In this document: piece by piece, positions 8,274-17,491 of the stretch
Layout: each line of letters starts with the position of its first letter
How positions within the stretch are numbered: position 1 is the first letter of the stretch
DNA from: Methylobacterium currus
GTDB taxonomy: Bacteria > Pseudomonadota > Alphaproteobacteria > Rhizobiales > Beijerinckiaceae
NCBI RefSeq assembly: GCF_003058325.1
Contig: NZ_CP028843.1
Location: 4,314,001-4,378,000 of the forward strand
Reading direction: 5' to 3'
Length of the DNA stretch: 64,000 nt
Program-made: the position numbers and the translations under genes
Notes under the pieces: generated by a model
Database searches by the model: none
Told to the model about the DNA's origin: nothing
What the model saw: the letters and a program-made list of their open reading frames with translations, nothing else

Positions 8274-9038
8274 GTGTCGGAAACCTCGCCGTTGATCCCC
8301 GATCCGGACCCGCCGGCCACCCGCAAGCGGGTCAGCGTCCGCGGTCGCCTGCGGAACTACTTCTTCACCGGCGTGATCGTCGCCGGCCCCCTGGCGATCA
8401 CGATCTACATCACCTGGTGGTGCATCAGCCTGATCGACGGCTGGGTCAAGCCGCTGGTGCCCTCGGCCTACCTGCCGGACCACTACCTGCCGTTCAGCGT
8501 GCCGGGCCTCGGCCTCGTCATCGCCTTCGTGGCGCTGACGACCCTCGGCGCGCTGACCGCCAACCTCGTCGGCCGCTCGGTGGTGGAGTTCGGGGAGGTG
8601 CTGCTCGCCCGCACCCCGGTGATCTCGGGCCTCTATCGCGGCCTGCGCCAGGTCTTCGAGACGCTGTTTTCCACCAGCGGCACCTCGTTCCGGACCGTCG
8701 GCCTGGTCGAGTTCCCGGTGAAGGGCACATGGTCGATCGTGTTCCTGTCGGCGCCGGCCGGGCCGGACGTGCAGACGGCATTGGGATCCGAGCTCGACCA
8801 TGTCGGCGTGTTCCTGCCCTGCGCCCCGAACCCGACCACCGGCTTCTTCTTCTACCTGCCCCGCTCCGAGGTGATCGAGCTGTCGATCAGCGTCGACGAC
8901 GCCGCCAAGCTGGTGATGTCGGCCGGCGTGATCCAGCCCGAGGATCCGCAGACCCGCCTGCAGGCGATGGCGGCGGGCCTGCGCGCCGCCCAGGTCGGCC
9001 CGATCGACGTGCCGGCGCGGGACCGGATGGACGCCTGA
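8274..9038 (+). CDS. DUF502 domain-containing membrane protein
   Basis: I chose the GTG at 8274 (254 residues; reads as MSETSPLIPDPD); an in-frame TTG at 8202 would add 24 residues of low-complexity sequence. Two membrane helices are visible, about residues 27-55 (YFFTGVIVAGPLAITIYITW) and 75-100 (LGLVIAFVALTTLGALTANL). A soluble domain follows, with the family motifs PVISGLYRGLRQVFETL, VGLVEFPVKGTWSIVF and FLPCAPNPTTGFFFYLPR. The function of the family is unknown, although it is widespread in Proteobacteria and resembles plant COV-like proteins. The divergent neighbour gives no clear hint. Confidence 0.85.
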   Translation: MSETSPLIPDPDPPATRKRVSVRGRLRNYFFTGVIVAGPLAITIYITWWCISLIDGWVKPLVPSAYLPDHYLPFSVPGLGLVIAFVALTTLGALTANLVGRSVVEFGEVLLARTPVISGLYRGLRQVFETLFSTSGTSFRTVGLVEFPVKGTWSIVFLSAPAGPDVQTALGSELDHVGVFLPCAPNPTTGFFFYLPRSEVIELSISVDDAAKLVMSAGVIQPEDPQTRLQAMAAGLRAAQVGPIDVPARDRMDA

Positions 9039-9210
9039 CGCCGCCCCACGTTCGAGAGACGGGCGGTCATCCGCCGGATACGGCGGCGTTACCGATGTGA
9101 CGCATTTCAGCAACAGGTGCGCCGGCTCGCAACGGCGACGCTTCCTTGAACGATTGCAAATCACCGGCGGTAATGCAGCGCGGCCAAGCGCTTCCGCATC
9201 TCGTCCCGAC

Positions 9211-9230
9211 TTTATCTTATAATAGATAAA
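9211..9230. promoter_or_regulatory. AT-rich palindrome upstream of the siderophore receptor (within the 9039-9358 gap)
   Basis: TTTATCT (9211-9217) and AGATAAA (9224-9230) form a 7+7 bp inverted repeat around TATAAT. It is strikingly AT-rich in a roughly 70% GC region and lies 129 bp before the receptor ATG. The centre could serve as a -10 element, with the arms as an operator. Placement before a TonB-dependent receptor suggests iron control (a Fur-, Irr- or RirA-like protein), but the sequence does not exactly match a consensus I can quote. The rest of the 320 bp gap shows nothing else. Confidence 0.5.
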
Positions 9231-9358
9231 AACAAGCTCTGTTGGTTTCTGACAGTTCCGCCGTTGCGGAGCCGGCTCTTCGCTGCCAAGGCCGAAAGGT
9301 CTCGCAAGACCAGGGCGCTCCCTGCGAGACGGTCATCTCATCTTTCGGACGATCCGCC

Positions 9359-11509
9359 ATGACGAAGCCGGCCGCGCATGCCCGCGCCACCCTGTTGCTC
9401 GCCACCACGATGCTGGCGCCCGCGGCGTCCCTGGCGCAGCAGCCCGTCCCGCCCGAGGGCGAACTGGCGCTCGAGACGATCGATGTGGCGGGGCTCCGGG
9501 CCGGCGGGCGCGGCGACACGGTCGGCTACCTCACTCGGCGCACCGCCTCGGCGACCCGCACCGACACGCCCCTGATCGACACGCCGCAAGCGGTCACCGT
9601 GGTGACGCGGGAGCAGATCCGCGACCAGGGCTTCCAGAGCCTCACCGAGGCGATCCGCTACGTGCCGGGGGTGATCCCGCACCAGGGCGAGGGCAACCGG
9701 GACGACGTGGTGATCCGCGGCCAGCGCTCCAACGCCGATTTCTACGTCAACGGCATCCGCGACGACGCGCAGTATTTCCGCGACCTTTACAACATCGAGC
9801 GGATCGAGGTGCTGAAGGGCCCGAACGCGATGATCTTCGGCCGCGGCGGCGGCGGGGGAATCATCAACCGGGTGTTGAAGGAGGCCGATGGGCTGCCGAT
9901 CCGCGAGATCGTCGCCCAGGGCGGCGCCTTCGACAACAAGCGCCTCGCCCTCGACATCGGCGACCGGTTCTCGGACGGGGCGTTTGTCCGCCTCAACGGG
10001 GTGGTGGAGGAGACCGGCACCTACCGCGACTTCGGCCATATCCGCCGCACCGGCATCAACCCGACCGGGACGCTGGTCCTCGGGCCCGACACCACGCTCA
10101 AGCTCTCCTACGAGTATTTTCACGATGACCGCGTCACCGACCGCGGCATCCCCTCGCAATTCGGACGACCCTACCGCTACCGCGAGAATACCCGGACCTT
10201 CTTCGGCAACCCGGATCTCAGCTACGCCCGGGTCGATGCCCACATCGCCACCGCCACCCTCGACCACCGCTTCGAATCCGGCGTGCAGCTGCACAGCCAG
10301 CTGCGCTTCGCCGATTACGACAAATTCTACCAGAACGTGTTTCCGGGCAGCGCCGTCAACGCCGCCGGCACCAGCATGACCCTGAGCGCCTACAACAACA
10401 CGACACCGCGCATGAACTATTTCAGCCAGAACGATTTCACCTACAAGTTCGCCACCGGCCCGCTCGCCCACACCCTCCTCGGCGGATTCGAGCTCGGCTA
10501 CCAGACCGGCCTCGCCTTCCGGCAGGACGGCTTCTTCTCGACCACCGGCACGACCTCGCTGGTGGTGAACCCGCTCTCGCCGGTCTCGCGGGTGCCGGTG
10601 AATTTCCGCTATAACGGCGGCAACAACAGCCGCTACGACCTCGGCCTCGCCGCGGCCTATGTGCAGGACCAGGTCGAGATTTCGCCGCACCTGCAGCTGA
10701 TCGGCGGCCTGCGCTACGACCATTTCGACTTCGCGTCGACCGACCGTGGCACCCAGGTCACCACCGCGCGGATCGACGACCTGGTCTCGCCGCGGGCCGG
10801 CTTCGTGGTCAAGCCGTGGGAGAACCTGGCCTTCTACGGCAGCTACAGCGTCTCCTACCTGCCGTCCGCCGGCGACCAGTTCTCCTCCCTGACCCCGGGC
10901 CTCTCGATCGCGGTGCCGGAGCGGTTCGAGAACCGCGAGGTCGGCGCGAAGTGGGACGTCTCGCCGGTGCTTCAGCTCACGGCGGCGCTCTACGACCTCG
11001 ACCGCACCAACCAGCGATTCGCCGACCCGAACCGGCCCGGCTACTTCCTCACCACGGGACAGACCAACACCAAGGGCGCCGAGATCGGCGCCAACGGCTT
11101 CATCACCGAATGGTGGCAGATCGCCGGCGGCTACGCCTTCACCGACGCAAGGGTGGTCAACGGCTTCAGCTCCGGCTCGACCGCCATCCGCGCCGGCAAC
11201 ACGGTGGCCCTGGTGCCGTTCAACGCCATCACCCTGTGGAACAAGTTCGCCATCACGCCGGAACTGGCGGTCGGCATCGGCGTCATCAACCAGACCCACA
11301 CCTTCGCGTCGTCCGACAACACCGTGCGCCTGCCGAGCGTCACCCGGTTCGACCTCGGCCTGTTCTACCAGGTGTCGGAGGGGGTGCGGGCGCAGGTCAA
11401 CATCGAGAACCTGTTCGACCGGCGCTACATCGCGACGGCGGATGCCAACAACAACATCTCGCCCGGCGCCTCGCGGACGGTGCGCGTGCAGGTGATCGCG
11501 CGGTTCTAG
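9359..11509 (+). CDS. TonB-dependent siderophore receptor (catecholate/Fiu-like)
   Basis: A 716-residue outer-membrane receptor. The ATG at 9359 opens a signal peptide (MTKPAAHARATLLLATTML, cleavage after SLA, residue 26). The plug domain follows with DTPQAVTVVTREQIRDQG, the VIRGQRSNADFYVNGIRDD segment and the RIEVLKGPNAMIFGRGGGGG turn. The C-terminal beta-barrel ends in RVQVIARF with the terminal aromatic residue. The family imports ferric siderophores using TonB energy; the plug resembles the Fiu/catecholate branch, but the substrate is uncertain. No ABC importer, TonB or esterase gene is adjacent, so it is an orphan receptor. The AT-rich palindrome at 9211-9230 is a candidate iron operator. 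Confidence 0.92.
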   Translation: MTKPAAHARATLLLATTMLAPAASLAQQPVPPEGELALETIDVAGLRAGGRGDTVGYLTRRTASATRTDTPLIDTPQAVTVVTREQIRDQGFQSLTEAIRYVPGVIPHQGEGNRDDVVIRGQRSNADFYVNGIRDDAQYFRDLYNIERIEVLKGPNAMIFGRGGGGGIINRVLKEADGLPIREIVAQGGAFDNKRLALDIGDRFSDGAFVRLNGVVEETGTYRDFGHIRRTGINPTGTLVLGPDTTLKLSYEYFHDDRVTDRGIPSQFGRPYRYRENTRTFFGNPDLSYARVDAHIATATLDHRFESGVQLHSQLRFADYDKFYQNVFPGSAVNAAGTSMTLSAYNNTTPRMNYFSQNDFTYKFATGPLAHTLLGGFELGYQTGLAFRQDGFFSTTGTTSLVVNPLSPVSRVPVNFRYNGGNNSRYDLGLAAAYVQDQVEISPHLQLIGGLRYDHFDFASTDRGTQVTTARIDDLVSPRAGFVVKPWENLAFYGSYSVSYLPSAGDQFSSLTPGLSIAVPERFENREVGAKWDVSPVLQLTAALYDLDRTNQRFADPNRPGYFLTTGQTNTKGAEIGANGFITEWWQIAGGYAFTDARVVNGFSSGSTAIRAGNTVALVPFNAITLWNKFAITPELAVGIGVINQTHTFASSDNTVRLPSVTRFDLGLFYQVSEGVRAQVNIENLFDRRYIATADANNNISPGASRTVRVQVIARF

Positions 11510-11820
11510 AGCGGGCGCCCCCTTCCGGCGAGGATCGTTCGGCCGGCCATGCGCGGGCCGGACGCGATCGTGCCGCAGCATCCCTGGAACAGGCATCTCT
11601 CCCGGCCGGCGCGAATGATGCTATGGGGAGCCGCCCTACCTGGAAGCGGCCCGGCCATCCCGGGCCCGCCTCCGGCCCCCATCTTCCTCTTTCGTGGATC
11701 ACCTCGTCCCCGACAGGCGCCGTCGGAGGCGATCCGTCCGCGGCGGATGCCGCGGGGCCTCCATGCCGGGTCGAGGTCCACCACGCCCGACCGATCACCA
11801 GACAGGATTGCCGGCCAACC
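11510..11820. other. Intergenic region between the receptor and desaturase genes
   Basis: 311 bp without a supportable gene. I see no terminator with a T-run after the receptor and no obvious promoter motif before the desaturase. Confidence 0.35.
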
Positions 11821-12897
11821 GTGACAGACGACACAACGAACCCCGCTGCGACCAGCCGGACCGGGGGCGGAGCATCCCGGATCGACGTCGCGGTGCTCGC
11901 GCGCGAGGTCGCCCGGCATTGCGCAGCCTATCGGGACCCCGTTCCCCGGCTCGCCCTTCGGCAACTGGCCAACACGCTGCTGCCCTACCTGGCCCTCTGC
12001 GCCCTCATGCTCTGGGCGGCCGCGAGCGGCTACGCGCTCCTGGTCCTTCCGCTCGCCCTGCCGGCCGGGGGCCTGCTGGTCAGGCTGTTCATCATCCAGC
12101 ACGATTGCGGGCATGGCTCGTTCCTGCCCTCCCGCACCGCCAACGACCGGCTCGGCCGGTGCTTAAGCCTCCTGACGGTGACGCCCTACGACAGCTGGAA
12201 GCGCGCGCACGCCCTGCACCACGCCTCCACCGGCGACCTCAGCCGCCGCGGCACGGGCGACATCCACACGCTGACCGTGCGCGAATATCTCGCCCTGTCG
12301 CGCTGGCACCGGCTCCGCTATCGGCTCTACCGCAACCCGTTCATCCTGATCGTCCTCGGTTCGCCGCTCAACTTCCTGGTGCTGCAGCGGCTTCCCTTCG
12401 GGGTCGGCCTGCCCTGGCGCACCGCGTGGCGGGACGTGCTGACCCTCGACCTCGCGCTCGCCGCGATGGTGGCGGCTCTCGCGGTCGCGGCCGGCGGGAT
12501 CGGGCCGGTGCTCTGGGTGCTGCTGCCGGTCGTCAGTGTCGCCGCCTGGGTCGGCGGCTGGCTGTTCTACGTCCAGCACCAGTACGAGGAGACCGTCTGG
12601 GAGGGACCCGAGGCCTGGGACTTCCACCGCGCGGCCCTCGGCGGCAGCTCGTACTACGTCCTGCCGGCCGTGCTGCAATGGTTCACCGGCAATGTCGGCC
12701 TGCACCACATCCATCACCTGAACAGCCGCATCCCGAACTACCGTCTCCAGGAATGCCTCGACGGCCATGCGACGCTCAGCGAGGTTGGCCGGCTGACGCT
12801 GCGCGACAGCCTGCGCTGTCTCGGGCTCGCCCTCTGGGACGAGGACGCCCGCAAGCTGATCGGGTTCTCAGGGGTGCGGACGCTCCAGGCCGCTTGA
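11821..12897 (+). CDS. Membrane fatty-acid desaturase
   Basis: A 358-residue protein from a GTG at 11821; the upstream open frame belongs to the receptor's shadow and is not used. It has the three histidine boxes of membrane di-iron desaturases: H94-DCG-H98, H130-AL-HH134 and H295-HI-HH299. Hydrophobic stretches lie at about residues 50-90 and 210-250. The family introduces double bonds into acyl chains, commonly delta-12/omega-6 in the DesA-like group; regiospecificity cannot be told from sequence. It could adjust membrane fluidity. It follows the receptor gene but with a 311 bp gap, so a separate promoter is likely. It is convergent with mfd. Confidence 0.88.
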   Translation: MTDDTTNPAATSRTGGGASRIDVAVLAREVARHCAAYRDPVPRLALRQLANTLLPYLALCALMLWAAASGYALLVLPLALPAGGLLVRLFIIQHDCGHGSFLPSRTANDRLGRCLSLLTVTPYDSWKRAHALHHASTGDLSRRGTGDIHTLTVREYLALSRWHRLRYRLYRNPFILIVLGSPLNFLVLQRLPFGVGLPWRTAWRDVLTLDLALAAMVAALAVAAGGIGPVLWVLLPVVSVAAWVGGWLFYVQHQYEETVWEGPEAWDFHRAALGGSSYYVLPAVLQWFTGNVGLHHIHHLNSRIPNYRLQECLDGHATLSEVGRLTLRDSLRCLGLALWDEDARKLIGFSGVRTLQAA

Positions 12898-13082
12898 AAA
12901 CCGGGGCGGCGGCGCTTTGGGTCGCGCGCCGCCTTGCGGGGCTTACGCACCGTCTCCCGTCATCCGCCGCTCCGGCGCGGTCATGCAGGATCGTCCCCGC
13001 GCCCGAGAGAGGACGGCGCCCGAGCGGGTTTCGCGAAACCGGCCGCCGGTCCGGCGACAGAAAACCTGCGACACGGCAGACA

Positions 13083-13126
13083 CTCAGGCGGACTTGCGTT
13101 GGCCTACCCACGCAAGTCCGCCTGAG
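13083..13126. terminator. 17-bp perfect hairpin between desaturase and mfd (convergent)
   Basis: CTCAGGCGGACTTGCGT (13083-13099) pairs perfectly with 13110-13126 across a 10-nt loop. It sits 16 bp beyond the mfd stop and about 185 bp beyond the desaturase stop. There is no T-run on either side, so it is a bidirectional structural terminator or a dispersed palindrome. Confidence 0.55.
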
Positions 13127-13142
13127 ACCGTCCCCATGCCTC

Positions 13143-16100
13143 TCAGGCCGCCTTCCTCTTCGTGATCAGCTTCACCAGATCGCGCAGGATCGCCGTCGTC
13201 TCCTTCAGCCGCTCGGCCACCGTGGCGAGGTCGCGGATGAACACCACGCTCATGTCGGGCCGCACCTTGGCGAAGGAGCGCTGGTCGGCGATGTAGCCGG
13301 CGAGCTTGGCCGGGTTGGCGAAGGAACGATCGCGGAAGTGCATGACGATGCCCTTCGGGCCGGCCTCGACCTTCTCGACGTTGGTCTCGCGGCACAGGAT
13401 CTTGATCGTCACGATCTTCAGGAGCTGCTCGACCTCCGGCGGCATCGGGCCGAAGCGGTCGATCAGCTCGGCGCCGAAGCTCTCCAGCTCCTGGTCGTTC
13501 TCCAGCGTCGCGAGGCGGCGGTAGAGGCCGAGGCGCACCGAGAGATCCGCGACGTAGTCCTCCGGCATCGTGACCGGGGCGCCCAGCGCGATGGTCGGTG
13601 ACCATTGCTCGTCGGTCGGCAGGGCGTTGCCGGACTTCAGCGCCGCCACCGCGCTCTCCAGCATCTGCTGGTAGAGCTCGTAGCCGACCTCCTTGACGTG
13701 GCCGGACTGCTCGTCGCCGAGCAGGTTGCCGGCGCCGCGGATGTCGAGGTCGTGGCTGGCGAGCTGGAAGCCGGCGCCCAGCGTGTCGAGGGATTGCAGC
13801 ACGGAGAGGCGGCGCTCCGCCTGCACCGTCAGGGTCTTGCCCTCCGGCGTGGTGAACAGCGCGTAGGCCCGGGCCTTGGAGCGGCCGACGCGGCCGCGCA
13901 GCTGGTAGAGCTGGGCGAGGCCGAACATGTCGGCGCGGTGGACGATGAGCGTGTTGGCGGTCGGGATGTCGAGGCCCGATTCGACGATCGTGGTGGCGAG
14001 CAGGATGTCGTACTGGCCGTCGTAGAAGGCCGTCATCACGTCCTCGAGCTGGCCCGCCGCCATCTGGCCGTGGGCCACCGCCACCTTGGCCTCGGGCACC
14101 TCGCGGTCGAGGAAGCGCTTGACCTCCTCCAGGTGCTCGATGCGCGGCACGACGTAGAAGGCCTGGCCGCCGCGATAGCGCTCGCGCAGGAGCGCCTCGC
14201 GGATCGAGAGCGGATCGAACGGCATCACGAAGGTGCGCACCGCCAGGCGATCGACCGGCGGCGTGGCGATGATCGAGAGCTCGCGCACCCCCGTCATGGC
14301 GAGCTGGAGCGTGCGCGGGATCGGCGTCGCCGAGAGCGTGAGCACGTGCACCTCGGATTTCAGCGCCTTCAGCCGCTCCTTGTGGGCGACGCCGAAATGC
14401 TGCTCCTCGTCGATGATGATGAGGCCGAGATCCTTGAAGGTGATATTTTTCGCGAGCAACGCGTGGGTGCCGACCACGATGTCGACCGAGCCGTCGGCGA
14501 GGCCTTCGCGCACCTTCTTCAGGTCGGCATTGCCGACGAAGCGCGAGGCCTGGGCGACGTTGACCGGCAGGCCCTTGAACCGGGCCTCGAAGGTGCGGGC
14601 GTGCTGGCGCGCCAGGAGCGTCGTCGGCACCACCACCGCCACCTGCTTGCCCGAGAGCGCGGTGACGAAGGCGGCGCGCAGAGCCACCTCGGTCTTGCCG
14701 AAGCCGACATCGCCGCAAACCAGCCGGTCCATCGGCCGGCCGGAGGTGAGGTCGCCCAGCGTCGCGGCGATCGCCGCCTCCTGGTCCTCGGTCTCCTCGT
14801 AGGGGAAGCGGGCGGCGAACTCGCCGTAGGTCCCTTCCGGCGGCGCCATCTTCGGCGCCGATTTCAGGAAGCGCTCGGCCGCGACCTTGATGAGGGCGCC
14901 GGCCATCTCCATGATCCGGCGCTTGAGCTTGGCCTTGCGCGCCTGCCAGGCCCCGCCGCCGAGCTTGTCGAGGGCGACGTCGGCATCCTCCGAGCCGTAG
15001 CGGGTCAGAAGCTCGATATTTTCGACCGGCAGCAGCAGCAGGCCGCCGCTATACTGGATCTCCAGGCAATCGTGCGGGGCGCCGGCCGCCGTCACGGTCT
15101 TGAGCCCGATGAACCGGCCGATGCCGTGATCGGCATGGACCACGAGGTCGCCGGGCGCCAGTGCCTGCACCTCCAGGATCACGTCCTGGGGCCGCTTGGC
15201 CTTGCGCTTGGGCCGCACCAGGCGGTCGCCGAGGATGTCGCCCTCCGCCACCACGGCGAGCTGGCCGGCGGAGAACCCGGCCTCCAACCCCCAGACCGCG
15301 ACGCCGATATCCTGGCCGCGCTTCATCGCCAGGATGTCGGAGAGCCGGGTGATGCTCTTCGGCTTCGGCAGGCCGTGCTCGGTCAGGACGCCGCAGAGGC
15401 GGTCGCGAGACCCCTCCGACCATGCCGCCAGGACGACGTGGTGCCCGGCTCCTTGCAGGTCGCGGACATGGCTCACCGCCGCGTCGAAGACGTTGACGCC
15501 CTCCTGCGCCCGCTCCGGCGCGAAGCTGCGGCCGGGCGCTCCCTCGCAGTCGATCAGCCGGCGCCCAGCGACCTCCGGCACATCGAAGGGGGCGAGGCGG
15601 GCGACCGTCGCGCTCTCGATGCGTTTCGCCCACTCGTTCGGCGAGAGATAGAGCGCGTCGGCTTTAAGCGGCTTGTAGGGCGCGGTGCCGCTCTGGCGCT
15701 CCTTCAGCGCCTCGCAGCGGGCGTCGTAATATTCCTGGACCTGGGACAGGCGCTCGGCCACCGCGTCGTCGGCCTGATGGTCGAGGATCAGCGGCACGCC
15801 GGCGACGTAATCGAACAGCGTGTCGAGACGGTCGTAGAACAGCGGCATCCAGTGCTCGAGGCCGGCATAGCGCCGCCCCTCGCTGATCGTCTCGTAGAGC
15901 CGGTCGTCGCGGGTCGCCGCGCCGAAGGTGGTGACGTAGCCCTGGCGGAAGCGCCGGATCGTCTCGGTGGTGAGCTGCACCTCGCTCATCGGCACGAGGT
16001 CGAGGGACCGCAATTGCCCAATCGTGCGCTGGGTCTCGGGGTCGAAGGCGCGGATCGATTCGAGGGTGTCGCCGAAGAAGTCGAGGCGGACCGGGTTGGC

Positions 16101-16745
16101 CAAGCCGGGCGGCGACAGGTCGATGATGCCGCCGCGCACCGCGTATTCGCCGGTGTCGCGCACGGTGCCGGTGCGCAGGAAGCCGTTGGCTTCGAGCCAG
16201 GCGACGATCTGGTCGGTGTCGAGGGCGTTGCCGGGCGCGGCGGAAAAAGTCTCGACGGCGATGCGCGACTTCGGCGGCACCCGCTGCACCAGGGCGTTGA
16301 CCGTGGTGGTGAGGATGCGCGGCTTCTCGGCCGAGGAGCGGGTGCGCGCGAGCCGCGAGAGCGCCGTCATGCGCTGCGCCGCGATGGCCGGGTTCGGCGA
16401 GATCCGGTCGTAGGGCTGGCAGTCCCAGGCCGGGACGCTCATCACCTCGATCTCGGGCGCCACGAAGGCCAGCGCGCTGGCGAAGGCCGCCGAGCGGGTG
16501 CCGTCCCGGGCGACATGGACCAGCACCGCCGGGCCTTCCGCGACCTGCGACAGGGCCCGGGCGAGGTCGGCGACCACAAGGGCGTCGAACCCGTCCGGCA
16601 CGCGCGCCAGCGTCGCGCTGTCGCCGGCCTTCAGGGCCTCCACGGCCCGGGTCAGCGCCGCGGATTTCGGCAGGGCGAAGCGGGCGGCCGGGGGCTTTTT
16701 CGGAGCTGCGGGCGGGGCGGGGGGCTTGGGAGCGGGCTTGGCCAT
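13143..16745 (-). CDS. mfd: Transcription-repair coupling factor
   Basis: A 1,200-residue protein with the full Mfd layout. The N-terminal UvrB-homology region has DCQPYDRISPN. The RNA-polymerase-interaction domain follows (LAPGDLVVHADHGIGRFIGL). RecG-like helicase motifs come next (GDVGFGKTEVALRAAF, Walker B DEEQHFGV, LSATPIPRTLQLA, QLRGRVGRS), and then the C-terminal TRCF domain. Mfd displaces RNA polymerase stalled at lesions and recruits UvrA. The extra N-terminal Lys/Pro/Ala tail (residues 1-20) is typical of this clade. sdhE lies upstream on the same strand, and recG is divergent beyond it, the conserved alphaproteobacterial arrangement. Confidence 0.97.
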   Translation of the reverse strand: MAKPAPKPPAPPAAPKKPPAARFALPKSAALTRAVEALKAGDSATLARVPDGFDALVVADLARALSQVAEGPAVLVHVARDGTRSAAFASALAFVAPEIEVMSVPAWDCQPYDRISPNPAIAAQRMTALSRLARTRSSAEKPRILTTTVNALVQRVPPKSRIAVETFSAAPGNALDTDQIVAWLEANGFLRTGTVRDTGEYAVRGGIIDLSPPGLANPVRLDFFGDTLESIRAFDPETQRTIGQLRSLDLVPMSEVQLTTETIRRFRQGYVTTFGAATRDDRLYETISEGRRYAGLEHWMPLFYDRLDTLFDYVAGVPLILDHQADDAVAERLSQVQEYYDARCEALKERQSGTAPYKPLKADALYLSPNEWAKRIESATVARLAPFDVPEVAGRRLIDCEGAPGRSFAPERAQEGVNVFDAAVSHVRDLQGAGHHVVLAAWSEGSRDRLCGVLTEHGLPKPKSITRLSDILAMKRGQDIGVAVWGLEAGFSAGQLAVVAEGDILGDRLVRPKRKAKRPQDVILEVQALAPGDLVVHADHGIGRFIGLKTVTAAGAPHDCLEIQYSGGLLLLPVENIELLTRYGSEDADVALDKLGGGAWQARKAKLKRRIMEMAGALIKVAAERFLKSAPKMAPPEGTYGEFAARFPYEETEDQEAAIAATLGDLTSGRPMDRLVCGDVGFGKTEVALRAAFVTALSGKQVAVVVPTTLLARQHARTFEARFKGLPVNVAQASRFVGNADLKKVREGLADGSVDIVVGTHALLAKNITFKDLGLIIIDEEQHFGVAHKERLKALKSEVHVLTLSATPIPRTLQLAMTGVRELSIIATPPVDRLAVRTFVMPFDPLSIREALLRERYRGGQAFYVVPRIEHLEEVKRFLDREVPEAKVAVAHGQMAAGQLEDVMTAFYDGQYDILLATTIVESGLDIPTANTLIVHRADMFGLAQLYQLRGRVGRSKARAYALFTTPEGKTLTVQAERRLSVLQSLDTLGAGFQLASHDLDIRGAGNLLGDEQSGHVKEVGYELYQQMLESAVAALKSGNALPTDEQWSPTIALGAPVTMPEDYVADLSVRLGLYRRLATLENDQELESFGAELIDRFGPMPPEVEQLLKIVTIKILCRETNVEKVEAGPKGIVMHFRDRSFANPAKLAGYIADQRSFAKVRPDMSVVFIRDLATVAERLKETTAILRDLVKLITKRKAA

Positions 16746-16838
16746 CAGGTTTTTGTTGAGTCTTCAGCGGAGCCTGCTCGCGCAGGGGATCGTGGATTCG
16801 CAGGGTCGGTCGGGCGCCAGGATGAAGCGCGGGATAAA

Positions 16839-17001
16839 CCCTCCCCCCTCTGCGGGGGAGGGCGCCCCCCGGATAGGGGCGGGAGAGGGGATCGCGACGC
16901 CGCAGGATGTGGCGCCCTTCATGACGGTCGCGGCCTCTCCGGAAGCGGCATCCCCTCTCCCGGCCTACTTCGTAGGCCACCCTTTCCCGCAGGGGGGAGG
17001 G
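16839..17001. repeat. 163-bp composite palindromic element between mfd and sdhE
   Basis: The two ends, 16839-16892 and 16950-17001, are imperfect inverted copies of each other. Each starts with CCCTCCCCCC(TC)TGCGGG, continues with a short variable palindrome (CCCC-ggata-GGGG on the left; GGCCTACttcGTAGGCC on the right) and ends with GGGAGAGGGGAT. The 57 bp centre is non-palindromic. It is MITE-like or BIME-like, with no transposase. It separates the mfd start from the sdhE stop. Confidence 0.7.
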
Positions 17002-17015
17002 CTAGGCGTGGCGCC

Positions 17016-17312
17016 TCACAGATCCACCGGCGCCCCGTGCTGGTGGAAGGCCTTCATCCGGCGATAGACCGGCGTGTCGTAGTTCGACGGGGCTTCCACC
17101 TCGTCGGTGATCCAGCGGAAGAGGTCGCGGTCCGGCACCTCGATCAGCAGCTCGAAATCGTCGAGCTCCTCCTCCGTGAGCGTCCCGATCTCGGCATCCG
17201 CGAAGCGGCCCATGATCAGGTCCATCTCCCGGGTGCCCCGGTGCCAGGAGCGGTAGAGGGTGCGGCGGCGGCGCGGATCGAGGTCGGCGCTGGTGCGGGT
17301 GGTACCGGTCAT
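17016..17312 (-). CDS. sdhE: FAD assembly factor SdhE (succinate dehydrogenase assembly factor 2 family)
   Basis: A 98-residue protein from the ATG at 17312; longer in-frame starts add an Arg-rich tail not seen in the family. It carries the flavinylation signature RGTREMDLIMG (R25, G26, E29, D31) and the acidic helix LTEEELDDFELLIEVPDRDLFRWI. SdhE promotes covalent FAD attachment to succinate dehydrogenase. It lies between mfd and divergent recG, the usual position in Rhizobiales-type genomes. Confidence 0.93.
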   Translation of the reverse strand: MTGTTRTSADLDPRRRRTLYRSWHRGTREMDLIMGRFADAEIGTLTEEELDDFELLIEVPDRDLFRWITDEVEAPSNYDTPVYRRMKAFHQHGAPVDL

Positions 17313-17491
17313 CGCGGGACAGTTCCTCGGGCTGGTCCGTGCGGCTTTACCGCCCGGGGCGCGGGTGCGAAACCCTCCGCCTGATATGGGGCGTGAGGCG
17401 CGGGATGCGACACTCATATGGCGATCCCGCGGGCCCGCAGAAGCGGCGCGGTGGTGTATAGAGCCCCCGATTGCCCTCCGCTCCCGCCCCG

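Noticed and set aside
9338-11596. A 752-codon minus-strand frame opposite the siderophore receptor
   Set aside because: Shadow of the receptor gene; the plus strand has signal peptide, plug and barrel signatures.
13605-17384. A 1,259-codon plus-strand frame across mfd
   Set aside because: It runs antisense through mfd and sdhE and across the palindromic element between them; no domain or ribosome site supports it.
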